Source of the DNA: Rhodoligotrophos sp. CJ14 | Lineage (GTDB): Bacteria; Pseudomonadota; Alphaproteobacteria; Rhizobiales; Im1 | Length of the DNA: 64,000 nt | Assembly (NCBI RefSeq): GCF_038811545.1 | Contig: NZ_CP133319.1 | Coordinates: 930,001 to 994,000 of the forward strand | Reading direction: 5' to 3' | In this document: in pieces, positions 61,067 to 64,000 of the stretch | Position numbering within the stretch: the first letter of the stretch is position 1 | Layout: every line of letters begins with the position of its first letter | Notes under the pieces: model-generated | Databases searched by the model: none | The model's input: the letters and a program-made list of their open reading frames with translations, nothing else | What the model was told of the DNA's origin: nothing | Position numbers and translations under genes: made by a program

Positions 61067-63063
61067 GTTGATGCTCCCGCGGGCTCGGCCCCGAGCTTGG
61101 CCCGCCCTCGCGATGGCGCCCCGATCCGATAGCGGCGGTCGCTCAGCGACAGTGCACCGCCCAGGAACATGAGACCTGCCCCGATCCAGATCAGCGGCAC
61201 CAGCGGGTTGAAATAGAGCCGAACGACGCGGGCTTGCTGTCCGCCCGCCTCCTGGCCATCGCCCATCGCAATGTAGAGATCCCCGGACCAGAACGGATAG
61301 ATCCCCACTTCCGAGGTGGTCTGGCCGCTTGGCTCGAAGGTGCGCTTGGCGGGCGTGAGGACGGTGACCTCGCGGCCAGCGGCGGAAACGACGAAGCGAC
61401 CCTGCTCGTCCCGCCAGTTCGGCCCCTGAACGGGCCCAACGCCCCGAAAGGTGATCGTTGCGCCGGCCATGTTCACAACCTGGCCAGGCGTCATCACGAG
61501 CACCTCTTCCTGCTGCCAGGCGGTGACCCCAACCACCCCGAGCACGACGACCCCGACACCGGCATGTGCGAGTGCCGTGCCGAAGGCGAGTCGCGGCAGG
61601 CCCACAAGCCGCCTGATGGCCGTTGCGAGGGGGACTTCGCCGACCCTTGAGCGATAGGCAAGTTCAGCGACTGCCCCGGCGATCAGCCAGAACCCAAGCG
61701 CAACACCGAGAGGCGCAAGCAGCGGCCCATCGGATTTGAGGCCCAGCGCCAGAGCGCCGGCGGCCGCGGCAATCACTGCAGCAGCCCACAGACGCTGGAC
61801 GGCAGCCCAGGCATCCGCTCGCTTCCAGGCGAGCATTGGCCCGATCGGCACGAGGAGCAGCAATGGCAGGATCAACGGTCCGAAAGTCAGATTGAAGAAT
61901 GGGGGGCCGACGGAAATCTTGGCGCCGGTCACAACCTCGAGGATGAGCGGATAGAGCGTGCCGACCAACACCGCTGCCGCGGCAGAGGCGAGCAGCAGAT
62001 TGTTGATGACGAGCGCGCTTTCTCGGCTCACCGGCGCAAAAAGGCCGCCCTGTTTGAGCTGCGGTGCTCTCACCATGAAGAGAGTGAGGGCACCGCCAAT
62101 GAACAGGCACAGGATGAGCAGGATGAAAAGGCCGCGCTCCGGGTCGACGGCGAAGGCATGCACCGAGGTGAGTACGCCCGAGCGCACCAGGAACGTGCCG
62201 AGTAGGCTGAACGAAAAGGCGAGAACCGAGAGCAATATGGTCCAGATTTTCAAGGCGTCCCGCTTCTCGACCACAATGGCAGAGTGGAGCAGCGCCGTGG
62301 CGATCAGCCATGGCATCAGCGAAGCATTTTCAACGGGATCCCAGAACCACCATCCGCCCCAGCCGAGTTCGTAATAGGCCCACCAGGAGCCCATTGCGAT
62401 GCCGACCGTCAGGAACATCCAGGCGGCGAGTGTCCAAGGCCTTACCCATCGCGCCCAGGCCGCATCGACCTTTCCCTCGATGAGAGCTGCCGAGGCAAAG
62501 GAGAACACGCTCGAAAGCCCTACATAGCCCGCATAGAGGAACGGAGGATGGAAGGCGAGCGCGGGATCCTGCAGCAATGGGTTAATGCCATTCCCATCGA
62601 CCGGTGGCGTAAGAAGCCGCTCGAAGGGGTTGCTGGTGAGCAACGTAAACAGGAGGAAAGCCGCCCCGATCATGCCCTGAACGGCGAGCGTGCGCGCCCG
62701 CAAAGCCAAAGGGAGGTTGCGCCCGCCAAGGGCAATGGCCGCACCGAACAGGGCAAGGATCATGATCCACAGCAGCATGGATCCCTCGTGATTGGCCCAT
62801 ACGCCGGAGACCTTGTAGAGCAGGGGCTTGGCCGAATGGGAATTGGCCCACACGAGCTTGACCGAGAAGTCGGACACAACGAAAGCATGGACCAGCGCGG
62901 CAAAGGACACGGCGACGAAGAACAGCTGCGCAAGCGCGGCCGTCGTAGCGACGCGCATCATGCGATCATTGCCGACATGAGCGCCATAAACGGGTATCGT
63001 TGCCTGATAGAAGGCCACGACCATCGCCAGCACCAAAGAGAAGTGACCGGCCTCCGTGATCAT
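61063..63063 (-). CDS. ccmF: Cytochrome c heme lyase subunit CcmF (CycK)
   Basis: A 666-residue polytopic membrane protein that transfers heme from holo-CcmE to apocytochrome c. The WWD domain is intact: GWGGWWFWDPVENASLMPW. Family starts (HFSLVLAMVVAFYQ) and the periplasmic C-terminal loop with MTPGQVVNMAGATITFRGV are present. Length is typical. It starts 31 bases after the ccmE stop and overlaps ccmH. Confidence 0.97.
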   Translation of the reverse strand: MITEAGHFSLVLAMVVAFYQATIPVYGAHVGNDRMMRVATTAALAQLFFVAVSFAALVHAFVVSDFSVKLVWANSHSAKPLLYKVSGVWANHEGSMLLWIMILALFGAAIALGGRNLPLALRARTLAVQGMIGAAFLLFTLLTSNPFERLLTPPVDGNGINPLLQDPALAFHPPFLYAGYVGLSSVFSFASAALIEGKVDAAWARWVRPWTLAAWMFLTVGIAMGSWWAYYELGWGGWWFWDPVENASLMPWLIATALLHSAIVVEKRDALKIWTILLSVLAFSFSLLGTFLVRSGVLTSVHAFAVDPERGLFILLILCLFIGGALTLFMVRAPQLKQGGLFAPVSRESALVINNLLLASAAAAVLVGTLYPLILEVVTGAKISVGPPFFNLTFGPLILPLLLLVPIGPMLAWKRADAWAAVQRLWAAAVIAAAAGALALGLKSDGPLLAPLGVALGFWLIAGAVAELAYRSRVGEVPLATAIRRLVGLPRLAFGTALAHAGVGVVVLGVVGVTAWQQEEVLVMTPGQVVNMAGATITFRGVGPVQGPNWRDEQGRFVVSAAGREVTVLTPAKRTFEPSGQTTSEVGIYPFWSGDLYIAMGDGQEAGGQQARVVRLYFNPLVPLIWIGAGLMFLGGALSLSDRRYRIGAPSRGRAKLGAEPAGAST

Positions 63064-63094
63064 CCGCTGCGTTCCAGCTTTGCGCCTTTAGCCA

Positions 63095-63544
63095 CTATTG
63101 GCGGGCCTCATTGTGCTGCCAGACACCCTTTTCCTTAAGGGCATCGGCGACCTCTCGCGGCATATAATTCTCGTCATGCTTGGCGAGCACTGTATCCGCC
63201 ACGAATTTCCCTTGCCCGTCCAGCATTCCCTCCGCGACCACCCCTTGGCCCTCTCGGAACAGATCGGGCAGGATGCCCGCATAGCTGACAGGCAGGCTCT
63301 TATGGGTGTCGGTCACAACGAATTGAACCTTGCCGTCGCTTGTCTTGCTGACACTACCCGTCGCAACGAGGCCTCCGAGGCGGAAGCGTTGCCCTGGTTC
63401 AACCTTCGCTGCGACCTCGCTCGGGGTATAGAAGAACACGATTGCATCGCTGAGCGCGAACAGCACCAGACCCACCGCAATGCCGAGAATGGCAATGCCG
63501 GTGGCGATGAAAGCTCCGCGTTTCTGCTTTCGCGACAGCGCCAT
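63095..63544 (-). CDS. ccmE: Cytochrome c maturation heme chaperone CcmE (CycJ)
   Basis: A 149-residue periplasmic heme chaperone with an N-terminal membrane anchor (about 12-33) and an OB-fold domain. The covalent heme-binding H123 and the axial Y127 lie in [14 protein letters not shown] 63544 starts the family sequence ([15 protein letters not shown]). ccmI is 32 bases upstream. Confidence 0.97.
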   Translation of the reverse strand: MALSRKQKRGAFIATGIAILGIAVGLVLFALSDAIVFFYTPSEVAAKVEPGQRFRLGGLVATGSVSKTSDGKVQFVVTDTHKSLPVSYAGILPDLFREGQGVVAEGMLDGQGKFVADTVLAKHDENYMPREVADALKEKGVWQHNEARQ

Positions 63545-63576
63545 TCGCTAAAAATTCCTCTTCGCCCATAGTCAGG

Positions 63577-64000
63577 TCAGTTTGCTTGATGCAGAAGGCG
63601 GCGGGCCTCGTCTATGCGTGCCAGTGCCGCATTATCACTCCGAAAACGTTCTGAAGCACGATCAAGAGCCGCCAGAGCAGCCTTCTGCTCACCCAGCACC
63701 ATCCGGGCCTGCGCGAGCTTCAGCCAGTCATCGAGCGGGCCGCTATTGGCATTCAGCCGCGCTTCGAGCCCATCCACCATGCCGCGGATCATCTCCCGTT
63801 GCTGGGCTGGACTTTGGGAGGTCACAGCGCCCATCCGTTCGCGCGAAACTGGCGGGCCGGAGGTGCCACCCTCGACCTCATCGATATTACGCTGCACGAA
63901 CTGCCGCCATGGCGCATCCTGTGGCGCATCCGCCAGCAAAGCGCGCCAGATCTTGAGGGCCTGGTCCCTATCCCCGTCTTGCTTGGCGGCAAGCCCTTTA
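63577..64000 (-). CDS. ccmI: Cytochrome c maturation protein CcmI (CycH), C-terminal part (continues past the window)
   Basis: Last ~140 residues of a TPR protein that presents apocytochrome c to the heme lyase. The frame is open to the right edge. A TPR helix pair is visible (QALKIWRALLADAPQD), followed by the MIRGMVDGLEARLNANSGPLDDWLKLAQARMVLGE helix region (shown in brief) typical of the family. The N-terminal membrane anchor is beyond the window. It heads the ccmI-E-F-H order. Confidence 0.92.
   Translation of the reverse strand, partial: KGLAAKQDGDRDQALKIWRALLADAPQDAPWRQFVQRNIDEVEGGTSGPPVSRERMGAVTSQSPAQQREMIRGMVDGLEARLNANSGPLDDWLKLAQARMVLGEQKAALAALDRASERFRSDNAALARIDEARRLLHQAN

Noticed and set aside
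1-64000. CRISPR arrays, tRNA or rRNA genes, prophage or transposase genes
   Set aside because: No regularly spaced repeats, tRNA T-arm patterns, ribosomal RNA or transposase/integrase motifs were seen on reading both strands.

Overview
The window is GC-rich and gene-dense. It looks like chromosome of an alphaproteobacterium, most likely of the order Hyphomicrobiales (Rhizobiales). The right-hand 16 kb carries pepN, a PleC-like kinase, glnE, a FeuQ/FeuP-type two-component pair, degP and ccmH-ccmF-ccmE-ccmI. This is the order I recall from rhizobial genomes (cycHJKL-degP-feuPQ-glnE). Dispersed intergenic repeats of a kind common in this order occur several times. No rRNA, tRNA, CRISPR array, prophage or insertion sequence was seen.

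Left part (1-23.4 kb) is mainly housekeeping. It holds the 3' end of moaA, an ATP-grasp/PrpF pair, an M20 dipeptidase, an SLC13 permease with a tandem universal stress protein, and a cysteine hydrolase, LysE exporter and Mrp group with an IclR regulator. Next come a lipoprotein hydrolase, MBL and GST group, a degenerate membrane histidine-kinase-like protein, cobT/cobS, DUF1289 with a retropepsin-like protease, a phosphohexomutase, accBC-aat, a DUF817 membrane protein and dusA.

Middle part (23.4-48.2 kb) is more accessory. A solitary RadC-like protein and an orphan one-TM protein lie in a gene-poor stretch. A TetR-controlled operon (CoA ligase plus 2-hydroxychromene-2-carboxylate isomerase-like protein) sits beside a complete branched-chain-type ABC transporter (livKHMGF) that diverges from a GntR/FCD regulator. 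Three metal loci follow: a copper locus (DUF2946-like plus PCu(A)C), a CDF exporter diverging from a ZntR-like MerR protein over a classical long-spacer promoter, and a zinc importer (aztABC type plus a NicO transporter) behind a Zur-box-like site. A MarR gene that is probably leaderless faces an SRPBCC gene whose 3' end is tandemly duplicated. An AlkX/YcaQ-type glycosylase and two very small candidate genes, one of 26 aa (solid) and one of 43 aa (speculative), complete this part.

Right part (48.4-64 kb) is the conserved block named above: peptide turnover, cell-cycle-type signalling, nitrogen control, envelope stress and cytochrome c maturation. No clearly new multi-gene system was found. 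The most unusual signals are compact regulatory architectures (operators inside promoter spacers, probable leaderless starts, a hairpin touching a start codon), the 122-bp tandem duplication and the small genes.
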